The notes under the pieces were generated by a model. The model had not been told where the DNA came from, searched no databases, and saw nothing but the letters and a program-made list of their open reading frames with translations. From assembly GCA_964531505.1 (NCBI GenBank), contig CAZHDT010000007.1:1-29072 (forward strand): DNA of 29,072 nt, read 5' to 3'. Positions 6,736 through 13,959 of the stretch are shown one piece after another; position 1 is the first letter of the stretch; the number at the start of each line of letters is the position of its first letter. Source of the DNA: UBA6264 sp964531505 (GTDB taxonomy: Bacteria; Patescibacteriota; Patescibacteriia; UBA2591; UBA6264). The translations under genes were made by a program, and so were the position numbers.

Positions 6736-7977
6736 TTAGTCAATCTGATGTATTTGATTGATTATTTTTTTTGCTAAATTATTTAACTGTCCATTTTTAT
6801 TTACCAAACCCGATTTAAAATTTTGAACCCGAAATACCTCTTCATTTATTTTTTTCCCTCGCCCCCATTTAATTTTAATGGGGTCAGACCCCAAAAAACG
6901 CCGCTCGCAAACTCGCTTCCAGTCATCATTATAGAGCGATTTTTTAAATTTAGCATTATTAGAGCCAATTTTATTTCTAACAATTAATTGGCTTCCGAAA
7001 TTAATTTTTTGAAATGATTTTTCCATTTCTGGCTGGAAAGCGATTTTTAAAAGCGAAGCAAAATGCGCGCCCAAAATAGTGATGCCTCGCCCTTGTTGTT
7101 GTTGGAGAATTGTTTCCAGTCCGGTGGAAGCTGGTTGGCGCGCGTTAATTTCTACCACTAGCCATTTGCCGTCGCCTTTGATAAGGTCAAGACCAAACAG
7201 CCCTTTCCAATTTTCTTTTTCCATTGCCAGCCCGATTTTTTCCGTTATTTTTTTTATTTCCAAAAGGTCGCGGGAACACAATAGTTTATTCGCCAACGAC
7301 CAGTCATTGCCAAGGGTGGAAAAGGGGAAATCAGTCAACGATTTAATCCCGGTAATTTGGAAGCTCGGGTTGCCGCTAATAACTCCGGAAATTTTTTTGC
7401 CGTGCCAAACGCAGGCGTTCAGCGTGAAAGTCGGCGATTTAAAGAATTGGCTGCATTTTATTTCTCTTTGTGGAAATTTTTCCACTAATTCTTCCCATTG
7501 TTTCTTTTGGGAAATTAAAAAAGTTCCTTCCCCGCTATGACCGCGGTTAAATTGAGCAATAAATGCCCCGCCAAGTTTTTCGGCCAGTTTTTTAAAAGAA
7601 ATATCAGTCGGCAAAATAATTATTGATAATGGGAGATTTTTAGGAATGATTTTTTTCAACCACTGTAATTGGCTAATTTTATTTTCAAATTTTTCTGCCA
7701 AAGCATAATCCGGATTTAACAACCGCAGATTTTTTTCTTTAGCCAATCTTTTTATTTTGGCGTTATTTTTAAAAACGATAATATTTGATTTTAAAGGAAA
7801 TGTTTTCTTTTCAATAATCCCCGCGGTGTCCAACAATTGAGAGGAGGAAATAATTTGATAATTTGTCAGCTGATTTTCTAATCCCTGCGCCCGTTCCTTT
7901 TCTCGAGTAATATATAACAGCGCTCGTTCTCTTGTTTTTTTATTGATTTCCGCAATTAATTGTTCATTAGTAATCAT
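6736..7977 (-). CDS. ATP-grasp carboxylate-amine ligase-like protein with a repeat-derived insertion
   Basis: The protein has 413 residues. The C-terminal ATP-grasp core is shown by GLFGLDLIKGDGKWLVVEINARQPAST (around 264-290), which places the metal-binding Glu and Asn of the family. Upstream, GGAFIAQFNRGHSGEGTFLI is the glycine-rich ATP-lid region. An N-terminal pre-ATP-grasp domain (1-130) is present. ATP-grasp enzymes join a carboxylate to an amine or thiol through an acyl phosphate; the substrates here are unknown. In this location a murein-peptide or D-amino-acid ligase is conceivable. Odd feature: residues about 342-367, ending in the sequence GSDPI, are encoded by a diverged copy (R2) of the dispersed repeat, read in frame. 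This either extends a C-terminal loop or marks a repeat that inserted without breaking the gene. Confidence 0.72.
   Translation of the reverse strand: MITNEQLIAEINKKTRERALLYITREKERAQGLENQLTNYQIISSSQLLDTAGIIEKKTFPLKSNIIVFKNNAKIKRLAKEKNLRLLNPDYALAEKFENKISQLQWLKKIIPKNLPLSIIILPTDISFKKLAEKLGGAFIAQFNRGHSGEGTFLISQKKQWEELVEKFPQREIKCSQFFKSPTFTLNACVWHGKKISGVISGNPSFQITGIKSLTDFPFSTLGNDWSLANKLLCSRDLLEIKKITEKIGLAMEKENWKGLFGLDLIKGDGKWLVVEINARQPASTGLETILQQQQGRGITILGAHFASLLKIAFQPEMEKSFQKINFGSQLIVRNKIGSNNAKFKKSLYNDDWKRVCERRFLGSDPIKIKWGRGKKINEEVFRVQNFKSGLVNKNGQLNNLAKKIINQIHQID
6877..6955 (+). repeat. RAYT-associated REP-like element, copy R2 (diverged, inside a CDS)
   Basis: It starts AATGGGGTCAGACCCCA. The middle, GCTCGCAAACTCGCTTCCA, aligns with CTCAGCAAATCCGCTCCCA in R1, and GAGCGATTTTTTAAA aligns with the GAGCGTTTTTTTAAA block. 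The GAGAAAACCTAA tail is lost. It lies wholly inside the ATP-grasp ORF and keeps the frame open. Confidence 0.75.
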
Positions 7978-7996
7978 AAGTAATTTTCCGAATTTC

Positions 7997-8278
7997 TTAT
8001 TTTATTAATCTAACGCCAAACAATAAAGTTAAGAAGGCGATAATTAGGGTAATAGCAGCTATGATGTTTGCTCTCATACTAATTTTAGTATATTTTTCTT
8101 GAATTTTTAAAGATTTTTTTTGTGCTTCAGTTTGTTCTAAAGCGCATTTTTCAGTTAATGTTATACACTTGGCGCAATTACCACATCTAAACAAACTATT
8201 TCCCATTGCGGGGCCAATATTATTTGCGTCAACGTGTAGTTTCCAATCATGTTTACATTTTTCAAATTCTTCGTTCAT
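7997..8278 (-). CDS. Small zinc-ribbon protein with C-terminal membrane anchor, third gene of the R-M module
   Basis: The protein has 93 residues. Cys8 and His10, followed by CGNCAKC (32-38) and Cys45, suggest a small metal-binding domain. A charged, probably helical stretch (46-68) leads to one strongly hydrophobic segment (about 71-90, NIIAAITLIIAFLTLLFGV). It is therefore a predicted single-pass membrane protein with its zinc-binding domain on one face. It lies 12 bases downstream of the restriction endonuclease gene on the same strand and is likely co-transcribed. It is not a recognisable part of standard type II systems and could be a passenger or an accessory factor. Function unknown. 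Confidence 0.6.
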   Translation of the reverse strand: MNEEFEKCKHDWKLHVDANNIGPAMGNSLFRCGNCAKCITLTEKCALEQTEAQKKSLKIQEKYTKISMRANIIAAITLIIAFLTLLFGVRLIK

Positions 8279-8290
8279 AATTAAATTGTT

Positions 8291-9202
8291 TTATTTTAAA
8301 TCAGAAATAAGGCTTTTAAATCCGGCCGTATTTAGCCAATAATTATTGGGTCTTTTTTCAAGGAATTTATTAATTTCTTTTCTTTGCGTGGTCATTTTGT
8401 CGCCATTTCCATTACCGCTTAATAAAATATTGGAATATTTGCCATCCAAAAATGAAATATAAGAAACTCCGTTTTTTTCCGTAAGTCCTAAGATTTCTAT
8501 CAATTCTGAAATTTGTTTATCTTGCCCGCCACCAGATGTGTTTAAATGTTTGGCTTCACAAAGCAAGATTTTATTTTTTGCTTTAATGATTAAATCAAGG
8601 GTTTTGTTTTGTTTTTTAGTTTTTATTCTTATATTTAAAATTTTACGGACATTTTTTAGGCTGAATTTTTTAGAAAATTTTACTACACAATAATCGGTTT
8701 TAAAAAAATTATCCCAGTCAGAAACTTTTTTAAATCCCCGTTTTTCTAGAATATAAATTAATTTATTTTCCCCACTTTTTCCTTTTTTACGAGATGAGTT
8801 ATTGTCTAATATCGCTTGCACCCATTCTTCGGGCGCCATTTCATTTAAAATTCTTTTGGCAAAATATCTTTTAGTGATTTTTTTAAGTAAATTTATTTCA
8901 TTTTTTGCTTCGTCAATAATATTGTCGCAGGCGTTTACAAAACAAGCGAACTCGGAACAATTGGAATATTTGCCGATAATTTTAGACAGCTCAAAAAAAT
9001 ATTTATCAATTATCGTTAATTTTTCTTTTTTGTTTTGCAGCATTCTTATGGTAATTAAAATATTTTTTATTTCTTTGGTATTTCTTATGTATTTTTTTAA
9101 ATCAGGGTGTTTTTCATCAAACACATAAAAATCATCAAATAATTTTTCTAAATTATTTTTAGATATTTCAAAATAATCCAAGTTGCTTTGAATTTTTTTC
9201 AT
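8291..9202 (-). CDS. Type II restriction endonuclease, PD-(D/E)xK fold
   Basis: The protein has 303 residues. The catalytic signature is Asp203 in LDLIIKAKNKILLCEAKHL with Glu216-Ala-Lys218, the classical D...ExK spacing. It is followed by SGGGQDKQISELIEIL, a block common in type II enzymes. An upstream GKSGENKLIYILEKRGF (141-157) provides the additional conserved Glu of the fold. The N-terminal half (1-120) is helical and lysine-rich with no recognised domain. The target sequence cannot be predicted. The start codon lies inside the methyltransferase gene (35-base overlap), the usual arrangement in which the protective methylase is translated first. Codon use looks even more A/T-rich than in neighbouring housekeeping genes, consistent with horizontal arrival. 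Confidence 0.78.
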   Translation of the reverse strand: MKKIQSNLDYFEISKNNLEKLFDDFYVFDEKHPDLKKYIRNTKEIKNILITIRMLQNKKEKLTIIDKYFFELSKIIGKYSNCSEFACFVNACDNIIDEAKNEINLLKKITKRYFAKRILNEMAPEEWVQAILDNNSSRKKGKSGENKLIYILEKRGFKKVSDWDNFFKTDYCVVKFSKKFSLKNVRKILNIRIKTKKQNKTLDLIIKAKNKILLCEAKHLNTSGGGQDKQISELIEILGLTEKNGVSYISFLDGKYSNILLSGNGNGDKMTTQRKEINKFLEKRPNNYWLNTAGFKSLISDLK

Positions 9203-10322
9203 AATAAATAAAATTTAAAAATTTGTAAGTTAAATCAAACGATATTCTTTTACGATTATTGTCTCTAAAATTAGTAAGAAAAAATGAAAAATATTTATCG
9301 CGGTTAATTGATAACTCATCATTAAATATTTTCATTAGTTCAATTTGTTCGTCAATAGAAACCTCTTTTTTAAAGATTAAATGAGCCATATTGCGCGAAG
9401 TATTTTTTCCGACAAGACCGGATATTTTATATTTTCTTATATCTTCAAGTTGTATTTTTTTTCCATTCTTACTGTCAATGGCTCGCAAAAATAAAATATT
9501 TTTTTCAAGCAGATTTTTTATGTCATTGCTGATTTTTAACACTTTTTTAACATTGATATTTTGAAGCGCAATTTCTACTTTATATTCGCCCGATTTCAAA
9601 TATTCTTCAGTTAGGCGGAAAATGCCAAGATTATTTTTGGTATTTTTAATATTATAAATGAAGTCGCCACCGAACTGCCACCCAAATTTTTTTTCAATTT
9701 TTAATTTAATTTTTTTGTCTTCGGGGTAAATTATTGCGTCTATAATATTTTTTTCGTCTAATAGATTTTCTTTTTTCTTAAAATAAAATGAGATTACGTT
9801 ATATGTCGTATCTCTAAAAACTTGTTCTGAAAAAATATTTAATTTTACGATTTTAAATTTTCTAAAAAATAATTCTCTAATTTTTTTTGAATTTTCCGCG
9901 CATAAAAAGTTTAAGGGAACTATGATTATACCTTCTTCGCAGTTTAAAATGGAAGAAAGGGAAACCTGATATAGGTCTTCAAAGATTGAATTATTTTTTG
10001 AAAAAAAACTTTCTTTTGTCTTTTTTGTAGCCTTGTTTTTATGTAAATAGGGTGGATTTGTGCATACAAAGTTATATTTTTTCGGTGAATTTATAGAATC
10101 ATTAAAAAAAACTTTTTTATTATCAATATAATTTTTGTCGCAATCAAATCCAATAGATTTTTTACATTTGTTTCTTTTTGCCCAATTTAACAAGTCTTGA
10201 TTTCCGGCGAATGGGTCGGATACTTCTTTGTTTTTAATAAATTCGCTAAATCCTTGAAGGATATAGTCGGAGTTTGTCGTAAAAAATTGTCCTAAACTTC
10301 GTTTTTTTATTATTGCGTTCAT
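9168..10322 (-). CDS. Type II DNA adenine-N6 methyltransferase
   Basis: The protein has 384 residues. LGQFFTTNSDYIL (10-22) matches motif X of gamma-type N6-adenine methylases. SDPFAGNQDLL (35-45) is motif I, which binds S-adenosylmethionine. IGFDCD (57-62) is motif II. CTNPPYL (87-93) is the catalytic motif IV (NPPY). The C-terminal half, with FGWQFGGDFIYNI and ISGLVGKNTSRNMAHLIFK, is probably target recognition. The enzyme would methylate the site cut by the endonuclease encoded by the overlapping gene. A TATAAT box ends 6 bases before the ATG, so the transcript is probably leaderless. Repeat R3 lies about 75 bases upstream. Confidence 0.85.
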   Translation of the reverse strand: MNAIIKKRSLGQFFTTNSDYILQGFSEFIKNKEVSDPFAGNQDLLNWAKRNKCKKSIGFDCDKNYIDNKKVFFNDSINSPKKYNFVCTNPPYLHKNKATKKTKESFFSKNNSIFEDLYQVSLSSILNCEEGIIIVPLNFLCAENSKKIRELFFRKFKIVKLNIFSEQVFRDTTYNVISFYFKKKENLLDEKNIIDAIIYPEDKKIKLKIEKKFGWQFGGDFIYNIKNTKNNLGIFRLTEEYLKSGEYKVEIALQNINVKKVLKISNDIKNLLEKNILFLRAIDSKNGKKIQLEDIRKYKISGLVGKNTSRNMAHLIFKKEVSIDEQIELMKIFNDELSINRDKYFSFFLTNFRDNNRKRISFDLTYKFLNFIYYEKNSKQLGLF

Positions 10323-10328
10323 ATTTAT

Positions 10329-10334
10329 ATTATA
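10329..10334 (-). promoter_or_regulatory. -10 box of the restriction-modification operon, probably leaderless
   Basis: On the minus strand the bases read GCGTATAATATAAATATG, that is TATAAT, six bases, then the methylase ATG. The -35 region 17 bp upstream (TTTATT) is weak. Transcription would begin at or within a base or two of the start codon. Confidence 0.5.
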
Positions 10335-10396
10335 CGCTAAAATGCGATAAAAATAAAGTTTACTTTTATTTTATCCAAAGTTAAACCCCGTTTTTT

Positions 10397-10490
10397 AATG
10401 GGGTCAGACCCCAACCCACCCCTCTCTTCAAATCAGCTCCCAAAGCGCGCTCCAGAGCGTTTTTTTAAAAAAGTGAGAAAACCTATTTTT
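10397..10490 (+). repeat. RAYT-associated REP-like element, copy R3
   Basis: A full-length copy from AATGGGGTCAGACCCC to GAGAAAACCTATTTTT. The middle contains AGCGCGCTCCAGAGCG, which can form a short stem. It sits between the R-M operon and a 29-codon ORF. Confidence 0.9.
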
Positions 10491-10503
10491 GTTTTTGATT
10501 AAA

Positions 10504-10593
10504 TTAAGCAAGCCGTTTAATCTCTTCAACTGTCACGAGAATTGCTCCCTTCGCCGGCAGTCCTTTTGTATCGAATATACTAATTTTTTTCAT
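10504..10593 (-). CDS. Possible 29-aa ORF or gene fragment next to repeat R3
   Basis: ATG at 10591-10593, stop at 10504-10506. The product would contain MKKISIFDTKGLPAKG and end VTVEEIKRLA. It lies 11 bases downstream of the preceding gene on the same strand and its stop is 14 bases from R3. The sequence looks protein-like, so it may be a genuine micro-protein or the N-terminal remnant of a gene cut by the repeat. No homologue is recognised. Confidence 0.3.
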   Translation of the reverse strand: MKKISIFDTKGLPAKGAILVTVEEIKRLA

Positions 10594-10604
10594 ATTTTCA
10601 TTTT

Positions 10605-10952
10605 TTATCCCTTACTATAAAATTTATTTAATTGTTGCATCATCTCGGGAATTGTTTTATCAAATCCCCCTTGTTTTATAGATTGATTATTTTTATCTAC
10701 TATCTCAAAAACAAGTTTTTTATTAATAAGTTTTAAATCTTCTATTTTCTTTAATTGTTTTTTTGTTGGTCTTTTTTCTTCAAGAAAATCTATATTTATT
10801 TCTTTTGAAGTAAGTCTAATTCTTAACGCTCCTGTTTCTCTCCTAAAATTTATTTGATTAAACATAATTTCCTCAAAATCAATTAATTTTCCATCGCTAA
10901 AAAGATAACCTCCAAATTCTTCTTCTTTCATTTCTTTTCCCAATTTTTTCAT
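10605..10952 (-). CDS. Hypothetical protein, 115 aa
   Basis: The start is taken at the ATG at 10950-10952; the longer frame upstream simply reads through repeat R4 (RFGSGFGEGDELGSDPI) and is not native. The protein opens MKKLGKEMKEEEFGGYLF and contains SDGKLIDF (about 19-26), ALRIRLTSKEINIDF and RPTKKQLKKIEDL, and ends with an amphipathic segment TIPEMMQQLNKFYSKG. The pattern 'GG-Y-DGKLIDF ... PTKxQLxxI ... helical end' resembles a small domain found in phage and polyvalent-protein contexts. This is a faint likeness and no function is assigned. The repeat ends 11 bases upstream of the ATG, so the native promoter has been displaced or is supplied from beyond it. Confidence 0.5.
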   Translation of the reverse strand: MKKLGKEMKEEEFGGYLFSDGKLIDFEEIMFNQINFRRETGALRIRLTSKEINIDFLEEKRPTKKQLKKIEDLKLINKKLVFEIVDKNNQSIKQGGFDKTIPEMMQQLNKFYSKG

Positions 10953-10961
10953 ATAATTTTT

Positions 10962-11056
10962 AATGGGGTCAGACCCCAGCTCATCCCCCTCACCAAATCC
11001 GCTCCCAAAGCGCATCCCAGAGCGTTTTTTTAAAAAAGTGAGAAAACCTAATTTTT
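10962..11056 (+). repeat. RAYT-associated REP-like element, copy R4
   Basis: Full-length copy, AATGGGGTCAGACCCC to GAGAAAACCTAATTTTT. It fills the space between tRNA-Ala and the 115-aa gene; its palindrome end is 10-11 bases upstream of that gene's ATG on the minus strand. Confidence 0.9.
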
Positions 11057-11076
11057 ATCAACCGCAAATATAATTT

Positions 11077-11150
11077 TGGTGGACCTAGGCAGAATCGAAC
11101 TGCCGTCCCCGCCATGCAAAGGCGGTATTCTACCACTAAACCATAGGCCC
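11077..11150 (-). tRNA. tRNA-Ala (anticodon UGC)
   Basis: Read on the minus strand, the acceptor GGGCCTA pairs with TAGGTCC and includes the G3:U70 wobble pair that marks alanine tRNAs. The anticodon stem CCGCC/GGCGG encloses loop TTTGCAT, giving anticodon TGC. The T-arm is GGCAG-TTCGATT-CTGCC. The discriminator A and the CCA tail are encoded (11077-11079 on the plus strand is tgg). It lies 16 bases after the stop codon of a small ORF and is probably part of the same transcript as the upstream tRNA-Ile. Confidence 0.95.
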
Positions 11151-11166
11151 TTTATTTTAAATTTAT

Positions 11167-11418
11167 TTAATTGCTGGTTCGATTAAATAATCCGAACAAG
11201 CCGTTTAAAATGTCAGTCCAAATGCCGGTTATCACAAACAATCCTAAAAAAATAATAATAATTCCCAAAATTTTATAAAAAAATCTAGTCCCGCCTCCAA
11301 AAGGGAATTTTTCTTCTGCCCAGTTAACCCGACCGAAATTTTTTAAAAGCCATTCGCTTTTCCAAGCCATCATAAATCCGGCCAAAACAATCAAAAATCC
11401 AATAATAAATTTTGTCAT
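11167..11418 (-). CDS. Small two-pass membrane protein between two tRNAs
   Basis: The protein has 83 residues and two hydrophobic segments: about 3-18 (KFIIGFLIVLAGFMMA) and about 48-68 (YKILGIIIIFLGLFVITGI). A short loop between them carries aromatic and basic residues (EWLLKNFGRVNWAEEKF). The start is 19 bases downstream of tRNA-Ile and the stop 16 bases upstream of tRNA-Ala, so the gene is probably transcribed with both. No family is recognised; small inner-membrane proteins of this type are common in Parcubacteria-like genomes. Confidence 0.6.
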   Translation of the reverse strand: MTKFIIGFLIVLAGFMMAWKSEWLLKNFGRVNWAEEKFPFGGGTRFFYKILGIIIIFLGLFVITGIWTDILNGLFGLFNRTSN

Positions 11419-11437
11419 TTTAAAAATATAAAATTAG

Positions 11438-11512
11438 TGGTGGGCACGCTGGGGATCGAACCCAGAACCGCTTGATTATAAGTCAAGTGCTCTACCGTTG
11501 AGCTACGTGCCC
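11438..11512 (-). tRNA. tRNA-Ile (anticodon UAU)
   Basis: On the minus strand the acceptor GGGCACG pairs with CGTGCCC. The D-arm is AGCTCAACGGTAGAGC. The anticodon stem CTTGA/TCAAG encloses loop CTTATAA, giving anticodon TAT. The T-arm is CTGGG-TTCGATC-CCCAG. Discriminator A and CCA are encoded. UAU reads AUA codons directly. Most bacteria instead use tRNA-Ile(CAU) modified by TilS, so this tRNA is unusual. Its own promoter lies just upstream. Confidence 0.93.
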
Positions 11513-11522
11513 GCTCCGAAAT

Positions 11523-11550
11523 ATTTTAGCATTTTAACCCGAATTGTCAA
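11523..11550 (-). promoter_or_regulatory. Promoter of the tRNA-Ile / ORF / tRNA-Ala unit
   Basis: On the minus strand: TTGACA (11545-11550), 16-bp spacer, TAAAAT (11523-11528). Transcription would start about 4 bases before the mature tRNA 5' end. Confidence 0.65.
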
Positions 11551-11652
11551 AGAATTTATTCTTGCGAAAAAATCCCATTGTGTTAAACTAAAAAATACAA
11601 AAACTAAAAGTTATTTTTTGATTTTTGTCTTAATAATCAATTTTTAAATTTT

Positions 11653-12666
11653 ATGTCAGAAATCCAAAACGACAATCTCGTTTCTCAGGAAGAATTTCCC
11701 GAAGACTTAAGCATGGATTTGAGTTTAAGGCCGAAATTTTTGAACGATTTTATTGGCCAAGAGAATTTAAAAGAAAATCTGAAAATCTTTATTCAAGCTT
11801 CCAAGCAAAGAAACGAAGCGCTGGACCATGTGCTTTTTTATGGTTCTCACGGCTTGGGTAAAACCACCCTCTCTCATATTATTGCCCATGAAAGGGGAGT
11901 GGAAATCAAAATTACTTCCGGGCCCGCTTTAGAAAAAGTGGGCGACCTTGCCGCCATCCTCACTTCTTTGGGAGAAAAGGGCATTTTATTTATTGATGAA
12001 ATCCATAGGCTCAATAAAAATATTGAAGAAACGCTTTACCCGGCTATGGAAGATTTTGCCATTGATTTAGTGGTGGGACAAGGGCCAAGCGCTAAAATAT
12101 TGCGTTTGGATTTGCCCCAATTTACTTTGATCGGCGCCACTACTAAGCCGAGCCTCATTTCCCCTCCTTTGCGGGACCGTTTTGGCATTGTGCATCAACT
12201 TAATTTTTATCAGACTTCGGAAATTGAACAAATTATCCGCCGTTCGGCAAAAATTTTAAAAATAGAAATTGAAAAAGAAGCCATTTTGGAAATTGCTAAA
12301 CGTTCTCGCTTTACCCCGCGAGTGGCTAATCGCATTTTAAAAAGAGTCAGGGATTTTGCCCAAGTAAAAAATCAAAAAATAATTAGCCAAGAAATGGCGC
12401 GTCAATCTTTGGATTTATTGGAAATTGACCATCAAGGATTAAATCAAACCGACCGAAGAATTTTAAAAGTTTTAATTGAAAAATTTGCCGGCGGACCAGT
12501 CGGCGTTAAAACATTGGCCGTGGCCACTGGCGAAGATACGGCATCTTTAGAAGATATTTACGAGCCTTATTTAATTCTTCTCGGTTTTCTTAATCGCACC
12601 GCTCGGGGAAGGACAGCTACAAAGTTGGCTTATCAGCATTTAAATTATAAAACAAACATGCTTTAA
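11653..12666 (+). CDS. ruvB: Holliday junction branch-migration DNA helicase RuvB
   Basis: The protein has 337 residues, the normal RuvB length. The N-terminal LRPKFLNDFIGQENLKENL (26-44) is the RuvB entry motif. Walker A is GSHGLGKTT (64-72), Walker B IDEIHRL (114-120), sensor 1 IGATTKPSLISPPLRDRFG with the arginine finger in PLRDRF. The C-terminal winged-helix region reads GGPVGVKTLAVATGED and ends near FLNRTARGRTAT. RuvB hexamers drive branch migration with RuvA. Two small departures from the usual sequence are Walker A GSHG for GPPG and TKPSLIS for TRAGLLT. It is followed after 16 bases by the S41 peptidase gene. No Shine-Dalgarno sequence precedes the ATG. Confidence 0.97.
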   Translation: MSEIQNDNLVSQEEFPEDLSMDLSLRPKFLNDFIGQENLKENLKIFIQASKQRNEALDHVLFYGSHGLGKTTLSHIIAHERGVEIKITSGPALEKVGDLAAILTSLGEKGILFIDEIHRLNKNIEETLYPAMEDFAIDLVVGQGPSAKILRLDLPQFTLIGATTKPSLISPPLRDRFGIVHQLNFYQTSEIEQIIRRSAKILKIEIEKEAILEIAKRSRFTPRVANRILKRVRDFAQVKNQKIISQEMARQSLDLLEIDHQGLNQTDRRILKVLIEKFAGGPVGVKTLAVATGEDTASLEDIYEPYLILLGFLNRTARGRTATKLAYQHLNYKTNML

Positions 12667-12682
12667 TTTTTAAATTAAAAAT

Positions 12683-13888
12683 ATGAAGATAAATTTTTAT
12701 TTTAAAAAATTTTTTATCCCGCTAATCGTTATTCTTATTGTATTTTTTATTGGTTTTTCCATTGGTCGTAATTCCGTTTTAAAAAATTTGTCTTTTTCCA
12801 ACAATGAAGAATCGCCCGCTTTTGACCAAAATTTGTTTTGGCAGACTTGGTCTTTGGTGAAAAAAAATTATGTCAAACAGCCGGTCAATGATGAAGACCT
12901 TTTTTACGGCGCTTTAAAAGGATTGGTAATGGGAATTGATGACCCATATTCGGTCTTTTTAGAGCCTGATTTGGCAAAGAAGTTTTTAGACGATATGTCC
13001 GGCAGTTTTGAAGGCGTGGGTATGGAGGTTGGGATGAAAGATGGAAGAGTGACGGTTATTGCTCCTTTGCCTGACACGCCCGCTTTCCGCGCCGGCATTC
13101 GGCCCGGCGATAAAATTTTTGCTGTGGATGACAAAGACATTAGCGGTTTAAGTTTGGACGAGGCGGTTAATTTAATTCGTGGAGAAAAAGGTACCCCGGT
13201 TGTTTTAACAATTTGGCGCGACGGAGAAACAAAAACAGAAGATATAGAAATTATTAGAGATGTGATTGATGTTAAAAGTGTTTCTTGGGAATTAAGGGGC
13301 AATAATATCGCTTATTTGAATATTACCCATTTTTCTGAAGACACTTGGCCTGATTTTAAAGATGTAGCTCAAGTGATTGTCCGAGCCAAACCCGATGGGT
13401 TAGTGGTTGATTTAAGAAATAATCCTGGCGGTTATTTGGACACGGCGGTTAATATGGCCGGTTATTGGCTAGAACAAAATGTTATCGTTGTTTCAAAAAA
13501 TGCCAGGGAAATAGAAAGAGAATATCGCAGCAATGGTCTCGGCGAATTAAAACATATTCCGACTATTATTTTAGTAAACGAAGGTTCAGCATCTGCTTCG
13601 GAAATTTTAGCCGGCGCTTTGCAGGATTATAAACAGGCGACTATTTTGGGAGAAAAAACTTTTGGCAAAGGATCAGTTCAAGAATTAGAAAGTTTAAGCG
13701 ATGGGTCTGCTTTAAAATTAACCGTGGCGCGTTGGTACACCCCTTTAGGACGATCTATTGAAGAACAAGGAATTTTGCCTGATATAGAAGTCGTTTTAAC
13801 AGATGAAGATTATGTCCTTAATCGCGACCCTCAGCTTGACCGCGCGCTTTTGATTCTCGGTGGAGAACCCCCCAAACAAGAAGAATAA
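12683..13888 (+). CDS. S41-family C-terminal processing peptidase (CtpA/Prc-like), membrane-anchored
   Basis: The protein has 401 residues. One hydrophobic segment (about 9-26) is an uncleaved anchor or signal peptide. A PDZ domain spans about 100-175 (GVGMEVGMKDGRVTVIAPL, then AGIRPGDKIFAVD). The S41 catalytic core contains VDLRNNPGGYLDTAVNMA and NEGSASASEIL. Ser304 (second Ser of SASASE), Lys329 and Gln333 (KGSVQ) have the spacing of the Ser-Lys-Gln catalytic set of Prc/CtpA. It is expected to act outside the membrane on exported or envelope proteins from their C-termini. It is probably co-transcribed with ruvB. Several hairpins follow the stop codon. Confidence 0.93.
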   Translation: MKINFYFKKFFIPLIVILIVFFIGFSIGRNSVLKNLSFSNNEESPAFDQNLFWQTWSLVKKNYVKQPVNDEDLFYGALKGLVMGIDDPYSVFLEPDLAKKFLDDMSGSFEGVGMEVGMKDGRVTVIAPLPDTPAFRAGIRPGDKIFAVDDKDISGLSLDEAVNLIRGEKGTPVVLTIWRDGETKTEDIEIIRDVIDVKSVSWELRGNNIAYLNITHFSEDTWPDFKDVAQVIVRAKPDGLVVDLRNNPGGYLDTAVNMAGYWLEQNVIVVSKNAREIEREYRSNGLGELKHIPTIILVNEGSASASEILAGALQDYKQATILGEKTFGKGSVQELESLSDGSALKLTVARWYTPLGRSIEEQGILPDIEVVLTDEDYVLNRDPQLDRALLILGGEPPKQEE

Positions 13889-13910
13889 GCAAAAGTAAAA
13901 AGTTTCAAGA

Positions 13911-13948
13911 TAACCTACGAGTAACCTACGAGGTGAAACCTCGTAGGT
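13911..13948. repeat. 11-bp perfect palindrome preceded by a tandem copy of its left arm
   Basis: TAACCTACGAG occurs twice in tandem (13911-13921 and 13922-13932). The second copy is the left arm of a hairpin with arms ACCTACGAGGT (13924-13934) and ACCTCGTAGGT (13938-13948) around GAA. It lies just after the S41 gene and may also slow transcription. Confidence 0.75.
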
Positions 13949-13959
13949 AAAAGTAAAAT

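Noticed and set aside
10953..11015. N-terminal extension RFGSGFGEGDELGSDPI of the 115-aa protein
   Set aside because: It is simply repeat R4 read in frame; the same peptide ending appears at R2 and R5. The ATG at 10952 is preferred.
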